In this document: piece by piece, positions 1-5,582 of the stretch
How the letters are laid out: each line of letters starts with the position of its first letter
Numbering within the stretch: the stretch's first letter is position 1
Source of the DNA: JAUPTX01 sp964652835
GTDB lineage: Bacteria > Patescibacteriota > Minisyncoccia > Phycocordibacterales > CSBR16-119
DNA length: 8,674 nt
Assembly: GCA_964652835.1 (NCBI GenBank)
Contig: CAZZCB010000018.1
Location: 1 to 8,674 of the forward strand
Reading direction: 5' to 3'
Made by a program: the position numbers and the translations under genes
Notes under the pieces: generated by a model
What the model was told of the DNA's origin: nothing
The model's database searches: none
The model's input: only the letters and a program-made list of their open reading frames with translations

Positions 1-77
1 AATCCGTGTTTCTCCTTATGTTTTTCAAGAAAATATAAGCAAAAACACGTGATATTGCAGAGTCTTTTATAAATCAA

Positions 78-102
78 AGCCGAAGGCCAAAAGCCTTTGG
101 CT
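78..102 (+). other. Hairpin in the rpsN leader
   Basis: Bases 78-87 (AGCCGAAGGC) can pair with 93-102 (GCCTTTGGCT) around a CAAAA loop: ten pairs with one G-U. No T tract follows, so it is not an obvious plus-strand terminator; on the minus strand a weak TTTGATTT follows. It ends 16 bases before the rpsN start. It could be a leader control element, an RNA processing site or the 3' end structure of the preceding transcript. Bases 1-77 before it are open in all three frames to stops at 36-38, 50-52 and 70-72. The short tails encoded there do not clearly match L5 (rplE), the expected neighbour, so no upstream gene is called. Confidence 0.55.
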
Positions 103-118
103 AACAAGCTAATAAACT

Positions 119-388
119 ATGGCAAAAAGATCAGTATTGGCTCGCCAAGCAAAACGTGTAAGACTACACGCAAAATTTGCGGCAAAACGAGCAGAACTTA
201 AAGCCGCTGGTGATTCTGAAGGTTTGCAAAAACTTCCAAGAAACTCATCACCATCACGGCTGAAGAACAGATGTGTTGCAACAGGTCGAGGAAAAGGATT
301 CCTTCGAGATTTTGGACTTTCTCGAATTAAATTCCGAGAATTAGCAAACGAAGGAGAAATCCCAGGGGTTAGAAAATCTTCTTGGTAA
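119..388 (+). CDS. rpsN: Small ribosomal subunit protein S14 (uS14), zinc-independent type
   Basis: Encodes an 89-residue S14, a 30S head protein that binds 16S rRNA near the decoding region. Family landmarks are the start MAKRSVLARQ, LPRNSSPSRLKNRC at residues 39-52, GLSRIKFRELA and the C-terminus GVRKSSW. Only one cysteine (C52) is present, so the CXXC zinc pairs of the short zinc-binding paralogue are absent. The length matches the 89-residue Bacillus-type zinc-independent form rather than the 101-residue E. coli form. The ATG at 119 is the conserved family start. No Shine-Dalgarno motif precedes it; the upstream bases are AAUAAACU. rpsH follows after 12 bases, the standard spc order. Identification is secure. 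Confidence 0.97.
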   Translation: MAKRSVLARQAKRVRLHAKFAAKRAELKAAGDSEGLQKLPRNSSPSRLKNRCVATGRGKGFLRDFGLSRIKFRELANEGEIPGVRKSSW

Positions 389-400
389 TCAAATACATAT

Positions 401-790
401 ATGGATAAAATCGGCGACATGTTAACAACAATAAAGAATGCAGGACAAGCTTCAAAAGCTAGTGTTGTTATTCCTTATTCAAATCTAAAACACTCTATTG
501 CGGATTGTCTTTCAAAAAGACAATACGTTGGGGCTGTTTCTAAAAAGACAGACAAGAAAGACAAACCTGTTCTTGAGATTGTTATTTCTTACGAAGGAAA
601 ATTTCCAAAAGTTTCTAAAGTAGAAAGAATTTCAAAACCTTCAAGAAGAGTTTATATAAAAGCAAAAGAAATCAGATCAGTTAAAAACGGTTCTGGATTA
701 CTTGTGGTTTCAACACCAAAAGGTATTTTAGCAGGTGATGAAGCTCGAAAAGAGTTGGTCGGCGGGGAAGTATTATTTAAAATTTGGTAA
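401..790 (+). CDS. rpsH: Small ribosomal subunit protein S8 (uS8)
   Basis: Encodes a 129-residue S8, a primary 16S rRNA-binding protein of the 30S platform. In E. coli S8 also acts as translational repressor of the spc operon. The N-terminus DKIGDMLTTIKNAG matches the family's D-x-I-x-DMLTxIxNA start, slightly shortened. The C-terminal half has RISKPSRRVY at residues 76-85 and the signature GLLVVSTPKGIL at 99-110, ending GGEVLFKIW. Length is normal. The ATG at 401 is the only start that gives the full motif, and it lacks a Shine-Dalgarno sequence (AAAUACAUAU precedes it). It sits 12 bases after rpsN and 10 before rplF. No obvious copy of an S8-binding mRNA hairpin was recognised. Confidence 0.97.
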   Translation: MDKIGDMLTTIKNAGQASKASVVIPYSNLKHSIADCLSKRQYVGAVSKKTDKKDKPVLEIVISYEGKFPKVSKVERISKPSRRVYIKAKEIRSVKNGSGLLVVSTPKGILAGDEARKELVGGEVLFKIW

Positions 791-800
791 TTAAAATTAT

Positions 801-1337
801 ATGTCTAGAGTAGGAAAACAAATAGTAGAAATACCAAATGGAACAGAGATATCTCTCGCCCAAGGCATTCTAACTGTAAAAGGAAAGAAAGGTGAACTTA
901 AAAAAGAATTTAAAACAGATACAGTTTCTGTTGATATAAAAGATAACCAAGTTACTTTTGCACCACAAAAAGATTCAAACTTCGCAAAAGCTCTTTGGGG
1001 AACATATGCGGCGCACGTGAAAAATATGATCAAAGGAGTAACAGAAGGTTTCGAAAAGAAACTTGCTGTTGAAGGAGTTGGTTACAAGTGGGAAGTAAAC
1101 GGTAAAAATGTAAAAATGAACCTTGGGTTTTCTCACGAGGTTTTGGTAGCTATTCCAGAAGGCTTAACTGTAACAACAGAAAAGAGCGCGATGACAATCA
1201 GCGGTATCGACAAAGAGCTTGTGGGTCTTTTCTCTGCAAAGATTAGAGATTTCAAGAAACCTGAACCGTACAAAGGAAAAGGTATTAGATATGATGGTGA
1301 GTTTATTAGAAGAAAACAAGGTAAGAAGTCTGCTTAA
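801..1337 (+). CDS. rplF: Large ribosomal subunit protein L6 (uL6)
   Basis: Encodes a 178-residue L6, which binds 23S rRNA near the factor-binding site at the base of the stalk. The protein shows the two tandem L6 folds: MSRVGKQIVEIP through about residue 80, then EKKLAVEGVGYKWEV at 85-99 onward. The family signature PEPYKGKGIRY lies at residues 154-164, with a basic RRKQGKKSA tail. Length is close to E. coli L6 (177). The ATG at 801 follows AAAUUAU with no Shine-Dalgarno motif, 10 bases after rpsH. Nothing is unusual in the core. Confidence 0.97.
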   Translation: MSRVGKQIVEIPNGTEISLAQGILTVKGKKGELKKEFKTDTVSVDIKDNQVTFAPQKDSNFAKALWGTYAAHVKNMIKGVTEGFEKKLAVEGVGYKWEVNGKNVKMNLGFSHEVLVAIPEGLTVTTEKSAMTISGIDKELVGLFSAKIRDFKKPEPYKGKGIRYDGEFIRRKQGKKSA

Positions 1338-1354
1338 TAATTTATTTTAGTATT

Positions 1355-1705
1355 ATGAAATCAAAAAATCCTAAAACAGAAAAAAGAGCTAGAATAAAAA
1401 GAAAGATACGAGCAAAAGTATCTGGCACAGCTTCTAGACCAAGACTTTCTGTTTACAAATCAAATATGAACATTTACGCTCAGCTTATAGACGATGTGTC
1501 TGGAAAGACTATTTTCTCTGCGTCTGACGTAAAAGATAAAAAAGGAACAAAAAAAGAAAGAGCTGTTTCTGTAGGTAAAACTATCGCAGAGGGAGCTATT
1601 TCAGCAAAAATCACTGAAATCGTTTTCGATAGAAACGGGTTTAATTACACAGGTCGAATCAAGCTTTTAGCTGACAGCGCAAGAGAAGCTGGATTAAAAT
1701 TCTAA
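1355..1705 (+). CDS. rplR: Large ribosomal subunit protein L18 (uL18)
   Basis: Encodes a 116-residue L18, which binds 5S rRNA together with L5 in the central protuberance of the 50S subunit. Landmarks are a strongly basic N-terminus (residues 1-22, expected to contact 5S rRNA), SRPRLSVYKSNMNIYAQLIDD at about 27-47, KKERAVSVGKTIAEGA at 66-81, FDRNGFNYTGRIKLLAD at 91-107 and the terminal EAGLKF. Length is normal (E. coli 117). It starts 17 bases after rplF at AGUAUUAUG with no Shine-Dalgarno motif. The 22-base gap to rpsE holds a weak AT-rich inverted repeat, TTACTT/AAGTAA at 1708-1722. Confidence 0.96.
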   Translation: MKSKNPKTEKRARIKRKIRAKVSGTASRPRLSVYKSNMNIYAQLIDDVSGKTIFSASDVKDKKGTKKERAVSVGKTIAEGAISAKITEIVFDRNGFNYTGRIKLLADSAREAGLKF

Positions 1706-1727
1706 TCTTACTTTTTAAGTAAATATT

Positions 1728-2333
1728 ATGACAACAGATACACAAACAACAGCTCCGGCAGGTGCAGCAGCTCCAGCTAGAACTCCATACAAAGGAAGTA
1801 AACCTTTTGGACGAAAGCCAGCAGGAGGTGCTCCAGGAGGAGCGGGCTCTGACCGAAGAGGTGGCCCAGGGGGACGAAAGTTCACTGAAAGACCAAAGCC
1901 AGAATTTGATCAAAAGATCTTAAGCATAAGACGAGTTACTCGTGTTATGGGAGGAGGTCGAAGATTCTCTTTCTCTGTAGCGATGCTTATCGGAGACAAA
2001 AAAGGCTCTGTGGGTATTGGTCTTGGAAAATCTAACGACACAACTCTAGCTATTACAAAAGCAGTAGCAAGTGCGAAAAAGAACATGGTGAAAATCGCTG
2101 TCACAAAAGACATGTCTATTGCTCACGATGTAAAAGCAAAATACAAAGCTTCTGAAATCTTCCTTATGCCAAATAAAGGTAAAGGACTTGTAGCTGGTGG
2201 GGCTGTTCGAGACATCCTAAACCTAGCTGGTATGAAAAACGTGTCAGGAAAAATTCTTTCACGAAGTAAGAACCAACTAAACAATGCTAGAGCAGCTATT
2301 ATCGCTTTTGCTAAATTAAAGGCAAATAAATAA
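1728..2333 (+). CDS. rpsE: Small ribosomal subunit protein S5 (uS5) with N-terminal extension
   Basis: Encodes a 201-residue S5, a 30S protein at the mRNA entry channel involved in decoding accuracy. Residues about 59-200 are the conserved part: FDQKILSIRRVTRV, the double-stranded RNA-binding S5 fold with GGRRFSFSVAMLIGD at 76-90 and VGIGLGKSND at 95-104, then the C-terminal domain with GKGLVAGGAVRDILNLAGMKNV at 151-172. Residues 1-58 form a low-complexity Ala/Pro/Gly/Arg extension, probably disordered; E. coli S5 is 167 residues. In the spectinomycin loop the E. coli Lys26 position appears to be Gly75 by eye alignment. The ATG at 1728 (preceded by AAAUAUU, no Shine-Dalgarno) is the furthest upstream in-frame candidate. 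rplO follows after only 10 bases, so rpmD (L30), normally between them, is absent. Confidence 0.96.
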   Translation: MTTDTQTTAPAGAAAPARTPYKGSKPFGRKPAGGAPGGAGSDRRGGPGGRKFTERPKPEFDQKILSIRRVTRVMGGGRRFSFSVAMLIGDKKGSVGIGLGKSNDTTLAITKAVASAKKNMVKIAVTKDMSIAHDVKAKYKASEIFLMPNKGKGLVAGGAVRDILNLAGMKNVSGKILSRSKNQLNNARAAIIAFAKLKANK

Positions 2334-2343
2334 TTATACTACT

Positions 2344-2799
2344 ATGCAATTAAATAACCTTAAAAGAAAAACAAAAAACCCGAAGAAGAAAGACGTTGGC
2401 CGAGGAGGCAAGCGTGGTAAAACTTCTGGAAGAGGTCACAAAGGACAAGGTCAACACGGTTCACATGGTATCAGACCTCAAATGCGTGATATTATTAAGA
2501 AGTTCCCGAAACTTCGTGGACACGGTAAAAACCGAGGTAAGACTTTCAACAGTTCTGTTGTAAAACCTACTTCTGTTAACCTGGCAACACTTGATGCAAA
2601 CTTTGAAAAAGGAGCAACTGTGTCACCAAAAGATTTAGTTCGAAAAGGAGTTATGTCTTTGGTAAAAGGTCAAAACCCAGAAGTTAAAATCCTTGGAACT
2701 GGCGAGCTAACAAAAGCTCTTAAGGTTGTAGGATGCTTCGCTTCAGCAGTAGCACAAGATAAAATCGTAAAAGCAGGAGGTACTATCAAATCTAAATAA
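2344..2799 (+). CDS. rplO: Large ribosomal subunit protein L15 (uL15), CPR-like form
   Basis: Encodes a 151-residue L15, a 50S assembly protein that threads a long basic N-terminal arm through 23S rRNA. The arm carries GRGGKRGKTSGRGHKGQ at residues 19-35. The C-terminal globular part carries VKILGTGELTKALKVVG at 114-130 and FASAVAQDKIVKAGGTI at 132-148, the L15 signature. The usual GFEGGQMPLxRRLPKRGF segment is replaced by GIRPQMRDIIKKFPKLRGHG at 42-61, a pattern I associate with CPR L15 proteins. The start at 2344 follows AAUUAUACUACU without a Shine-Dalgarno motif. secY begins 8 bases after the stop. Confidence 0.96.
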   Translation: MQLNNLKRKTKNPKKKDVGRGGKRGKTSGRGHKGQGQHGSHGIRPQMRDIIKKFPKLRGHGKNRGKTFNSSVVKPTSVNLATLDANFEKGATVSPKDLVRKGVMSLVKGQNPEVKILGTGELTKALKVVGCFASAVAQDKIVKAGGTIKSK

Positions 2800-2807
2800 A
2801 AAATATT

Positions 2808-4076
2808 ATGAGCTTTTGGAGAAAAATAAAAATAGCACTAAAAGATAGATCTATAAGAAAAAGAATTTTATTCGTATTGTTTATTCTGGTTATTTTTAGA
2901 CTTCTGTCAGCTGTTCCTATCCCAGGTGTGGATGCGTTCAGACTACAAGGATTCCTTCAAAGTAACCAATTCCTAGGAATACTAAACATCTTCTCTGGAG
3001 GTGGGCTTTCAGCTCTATCTATTGTGATGCTTGGTATTGGTCCGTACATTACTGCTTCTATCGTTATGCAACTTATGACTATGATGTCGCCAAGACTAAA
3101 GTCTATGTATCATGACGAAGGTGAAGCGGGACGTGCAAAGTTTTCTCAGTATTCTAGAATTCTAACTATTCCTTTGGCTCTTATCCAAGGTTTCGCACTT
3201 TTGAAACTTTTGGACAGCCAAGGAATACTAGAAGCTATGTCATCTTTCGATAAGGCAGTTGCTCTTATTGTCGTCACAGCTGGATCAATGTTCTTGGTTT
3301 GGCTTGGAGAACTTATCAGTGAAAAAGGTATTGGAAACGGTGTTTCTATCCTTATCTTCGCTGGTATTGTCGCAGCTATTCCTTCTCAGATAAATCAGCT
3401 TGCGTTCACATTCACGACAGCTCAAATCCCAATGTATCTAGCATTCCTTGCCGCTATAATTTTGATTATCGCAGGAGTGGTGCTGGTTACAGAAGCTGAG
3501 AGACTCATCCCAATAACTTATGCTAAACAAGCACGAGCTGGTGGGTCACTTGGTCAGTCATCTTCATATCTTCCACTTCGTATAAACCAAGCTGGAGTTA
3601 TGCCGATCATCTTCGCACTATCGATACTTTCACTTCCACAAATGCTTTCAGGTTTTATGGTTGTTTCAAACATAAACATAATAGCAAAAGTAGGTGAGTG
3701 GTTCGTGTGGTTTGCGCAAGCGACTGTGTGGTATTCAGTGTCTTACTTTGTTTTGGTATTCCTCTTCACGTATTTCTACACTGCTATCACTTTCGAACCA
3801 GAATCTGTAGCAACAAACCTTCAGAAAAATGGAGCATTCGTTCCAGGTATCAGACCAGGAGCATCAACAACAGATTATATAAGTAAAATCGTAACTCGAA
3901 TTACTTTTATCGGAGCTTTGTTCTTAGGTCTTGTGGCAGTTCTTCCATTCATAATGCAAGAGCTTTCAGGGGTTCAGACTCTAGCTATCGGAGGTACAGC
4001 GCTTCTAATCGTTGTGTCAGTGGTACTAGATATTCTAAAGAAAATCGACGGACAGATTTCGATGAGACAATACTAG
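2808..4076 (+). CDS. secY: Preprotein translocase channel subunit SecY
   Basis: Encodes a 422-residue SecY, the membrane pore through which SecA and ribosomes pass secretory and membrane proteins. Ten membrane segments are visible at roughly residues 19-38, 66-90, 117-135, 150-170, 178-195, 208-228, 258-280, 306-326, 362-383 and 390-408. Family motifs include FRLLSAVPIPGVD at 30-42, the Gly-rich plug region IFSGGGLSALS at 61-71, GIGPYITASI at 76-85, GELISEKGIGNGVS at 167-180 and GIRPGASTTDYI at 347-358. The C-terminus KKIDGQISMRQY is typical. Length is slightly below E. coli (443). The start at 2808 lies 8 bases after rplO and is preceded by AAAUAUU rather than a Shine-Dalgarno sequence. It is the last gene before a strong terminator. 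Confidence 0.98.
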   Translation: MSFWRKIKIALKDRSIRKRILFVLFILVIFRLLSAVPIPGVDAFRLQGFLQSNQFLGILNIFSGGGLSALSIVMLGIGPYITASIVMQLMTMMSPRLKSMYHDEGEAGRAKFSQYSRILTIPLALIQGFALLKLLDSQGILEAMSSFDKAVALIVVTAGSMFLVWLGELISEKGIGNGVSILIFAGIVAAIPSQINQLAFTFTTAQIPMYLAFLAAIILIIAGVVLVTEAERLIPITYAKQARAGGSLGQSSSYLPLRINQAGVMPIIFALSILSLPQMLSGFMVVSNINIIAKVGEWFVWFAQATVWYSVSYFVLVFLFTYFYTAITFEPESVATNLQKNGAFVPGIRPGASTTDYISKIVTRITFIGALFLGLVAVLPFIMQELSGVQTLAIGGTALLIVVSVVLDILKKIDGQISMRQY

Positions 4077-4080
4077 TAAG

Positions 4081-4112
4081 TTATAAAGTTAAAAGTTTAT
4101 AAAGTTATAAAG
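4081..4112. repeat. Short tandem repeat of an 8-base unit
   Basis: Units TTATAAAG at 4081-4088, a degenerate TTAAAAGT at 4089-4096, then TTATAAAG at 4097-4104 and 4105-4112. The repeat runs directly into the inverted repeat of the terminator after secY. It is very AT-rich and noncoding, most simply explained by replication slippage. Confidence 0.7.
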
Positions 4113-4160
4113 TTTAAACAAAAAGCCGGCGCATTTATGCGCCGGCTTTTTGTTTAAACT
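4111..4160. terminator. Bidirectional intrinsic terminator after secY
   Basis: Bases 4111-4133 are a perfect reverse complement of 4138-4160: 23 pairs around a TTTA loop, with no mismatch. The GC core is AGCCGGCGCA/TGCGCCGGCT, flanked by A5 on the left and T5 on the right and then by GTTTAAAC on both sides. A T tract follows the GC stem on either strand, so it can end transcription in both directions. It closes the ribosomal protein operon and insulates adk. Confidence 0.93.
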
Positions 4161-4179
4161 AGCTTTTGACCTCTAAATT

Positions 4180-4188
4180 TGATATTCT
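4180..4188 (+). promoter_or_regulatory. Extended -10 promoter of adk, predicted leaderless
   Basis: TG at 4180-4181, one base, then TATTCT at 4183-4188 forms an extended -10. Six bases later comes the adk ATG (4195), so the expected start of transcription is at or within a base or two of the A of the start codon. No good -35 lies at normal spacing; a TTGACC at 4166-4171 is only 11 bases upstream, which is too close. The AAGG in the six-base gap would not work as a ribosome binding site if the transcript begins at the ATG. Confidence 0.55.
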
Positions 4189-4194
4189 AAGGCA

Positions 4195-4797
4195 ATGGAT
4201 AATCAACAAACATTTATATTCTTCGGACGTTCTGGTTCCGGGAAAGGAACACAAGCAAATCTTTTAATGGATTTTTTAGAAAAACAAAAAGGCACGAAAC
4301 CCGTTTATATTGAAACAGGTCAAAAGTTTAGAAATTTTGTAAAACAAGATCACAATCATACATCTAGGCTAACTCAAAAAGTTTTAGACCAGGGCGGACT
4401 GATGCCTGTTTTTATGCCTATTTGGCTTTGGACTGGTGAGCTTGTGGAAAAGTTTTCAGGAAAAGAAGATTTGATCCTGGATGGACTTTGCCGAAGACTC
4501 GACGAGGCTCCGGTTTTGGATTCAGCTCTTAGGTTTTACGGAATTGAGAAGCCAAATATAATCTACATAAACACTGGAAAGAATTGGTCTTTAGAAAAAC
4601 TTCGCTCTCGAGGTAGAGAAGACGACGACAAAGAAGAAGATATGCTTCGAAAGCTGTCTTGGTTTGACTGGAACGTAATGCCTGCGATGGCATATTTCCA
4701 CGGAAATCCATACTACAATTTCATTGAAATAAATGGTGAACAATCTATCGAAGAAGTTCACGCTGAAATAATCCAAAAAGTTTTTGGAGATAAATAA
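4195..4797 (+). CDS. adk: Adenylate kinase-like nucleoside monophosphate kinase, short LID
   Basis: Encodes a 200-residue P-loop kinase of the adenylate kinase family, expected to catalyse ATP + AMP to 2 ADP in the cytoplasm. The Walker A loop GRSGSGKGT is at residues 11-19. T41-G-x-x-x-R46 matches the TGDxxR AMP-site motif, but the Asp is Gln43. The DGFPR motif appears as D96-G-L-C-R100. The E. coli Gln92 position, which reads the adenine of AMP, appears to be Glu104. The LID is minimal: R137, R139 and G-R141-E-D-D144, then R152, with no zinc or long lid insertion. The position between secY and map supports adk, but nucleotide specificity is not certain. The upstream terminator and extended -10 make it the first gene of a separate adk-map unit. 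Confidence 0.88.
   Translation: MDNQQTFIFFGRSGSGKGTQANLLMDFLEKQKGTKPVYIETGQKFRNFVKQDHNHTSRLTQKVLDQGGLMPVFMPIWLWTGELVEKFSGKEDLILDGLCRRLDEAPVLDSALRFYGIEKPNIIYINTGKNWSLEKLRSRGREDDDKEEDMLRKLSWFDWNVMPAMAYFHGNPYYNFIEINGEQSIEEVHAEIIQKVFGDK
4786..4789 (+). promoter_or_regulatory. Shine-Dalgarno GGAG for map, inside adk
   Basis: GGAG lies nine bases before the map ATG at 4799, within the last codons of adk. It supports the ATG at 4799 over an in-frame TTG at 4784 and suggests translational coupling of adk and map. It is one of the few plausible Shine-Dalgarno sites in the window. Confidence 0.6.
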
Positions 4798-4798
4798 A

Positions 4799-5560
4799 AT
4801 GATAAGACTTAAAACAAAAGAAGATATCGAAAAACTTCGCGAGGGCGGGAAACGCCACGCGGAGATTTTGCGTAAAGTTTCTGATATGGTGGCTCCTGGA
4901 GTTACTACAAAAGAGCTTGACGAATACGCTCATAAATTAATCATCGAAGGTGGAGACAAACCTGCTTTTTTGGGCTACACACCAGAAGGTGTTTCGTATC
5001 CGTATCCGGCTTCACTTTGCGTTTCTGTAAATGATGAAATCGTTCACGGTATTCCGTCTGACTTTGTTTTAGAAGAAGGTGATATTGTTTCTCTTGATTT
5101 AGGTTTGATTCACAAAGGGATGATCACGGACGGAGCGATAACTGTCCCGGTAGGGAAAGTTTCTCCAGAGGCGCAGAGACTCATGAACATAACTCGTGAA
5201 GCGCTAAACATCGGTATCAAACAAGTAAAGCCAGGAAACAGAACAGGGGATATCGGTAACGCTATAGAGCAGTTTGTAAAACCACACGGCTTTGGGATAG
5301 TGAAGATTTTAGCTGGGCACGGAGTAGGGTATTCTGTTCACGAAGATCCATATGTTCCAAATTATGGAAAAGCTGGAACAGGAGAAAAACTTGTCCCCGG
5401 GATGGTTATTGCAATAGAGCCGATGCTCAACCTCGGCACTGACGAAGTCTTTGTTACAGAAGACGAATACACATATATAACCGCGGACGAAAAGCTTTCC
5501 GCTCACTTTGAACACACTGTTTTGGTTACAGAAGACGGGTGTGAGGTATTGACAAAATAG
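4799..5560 (+). CDS. map: Methionine aminopeptidase, type I
   Basis: Encodes a 253-residue metallopeptidase that removes the initiator Met from new proteins at the ribosome. All five metal ligands of the family are present: D100, D111, H174, E207 and E238. The catalytic histidines correspond to H83 (EIVHGIP) and H181 (SVHEDP). The N-terminus MIRLKTKEDIEKLREGG is the usual type I start. No zinc-finger or SH3-type extension is present, and the length fits type Ia (E. coli 264). I chose ATG 4799, one base after the adk stop, rather than the TTG at 4784, because it matches the family start and has GGAG at a good distance. Its 3' end contains the -35 of the next promoter. The usual following gene infA is absent. 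Confidence 0.97.
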   Translation: MIRLKTKEDIEKLREGGKRHAEILRKVSDMVAPGVTTKELDEYAHKLIIEGGDKPAFLGYTPEGVSYPYPASLCVSVNDEIVHGIPSDFVLEEGDIVSLDLGLIHKGMITDGAITVPVGKVSPEAQRLMNITREALNIGIKQVKPGNRTGDIGNAIEQFVKPHGFGIVKILAGHGVGYSVHEDPYVPNYGKAGTGEKLVPGMVIAIEPMLNLGTDEVFVTEDEYTYITADEKLSAHFEHTVLVTEDGCEVLTK

Positions 5561-5576
5561 TATATTCTGATATAAT
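5549..5576 (+). promoter_or_regulatory. Strong sigma70-type promoter with extended -10
   Basis: A perfect -35 TTGACA (5549-5554), a 16-base spacer and a perfect -10 TATAAT (5571-5576) with TG at 5568-5569. The -35 and part of the spacer overlap the last codons and stop of map. Expected start of transcription is near 5583. It is the best promoter in the window and drives the GC-rich island that follows. Confidence 0.88.
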
Positions 5577-5582
5577 ATATAA

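Noticed and set aside
1..72. C-terminus of rplE (L5) at the left edge
   Set aside because: Position predicts it, but none of the three short frames shows a recognisable L5 ending; the frame ending at 36-38 (FFKKI) is only suggestive.
1708..1722. AT-rich inverted repeat TTACTT/AAGTAA before rpsE
   Set aside because: Six weak pairs with a three-base loop in an AT-rich gap are expected by chance and no T tract follows.
3698..3886. A 62-codon frame inside secY
   Set aside because: A shadow frame within a conserved membrane protein gene, with no initiation signal.
4111..4160. Transposon or MITE end for the perfect inverted repeat
   Set aside because: No flanking target duplication or transposase is visible, and the GC stem with A and T tracts is explained as a terminator.
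4784..4798. Upstream TTG start for map
   Set aside because: It adds five residues not found in the family, overlaps adk, and the ATG at 4799 has a better-placed GGAG and the typical N-terminus.
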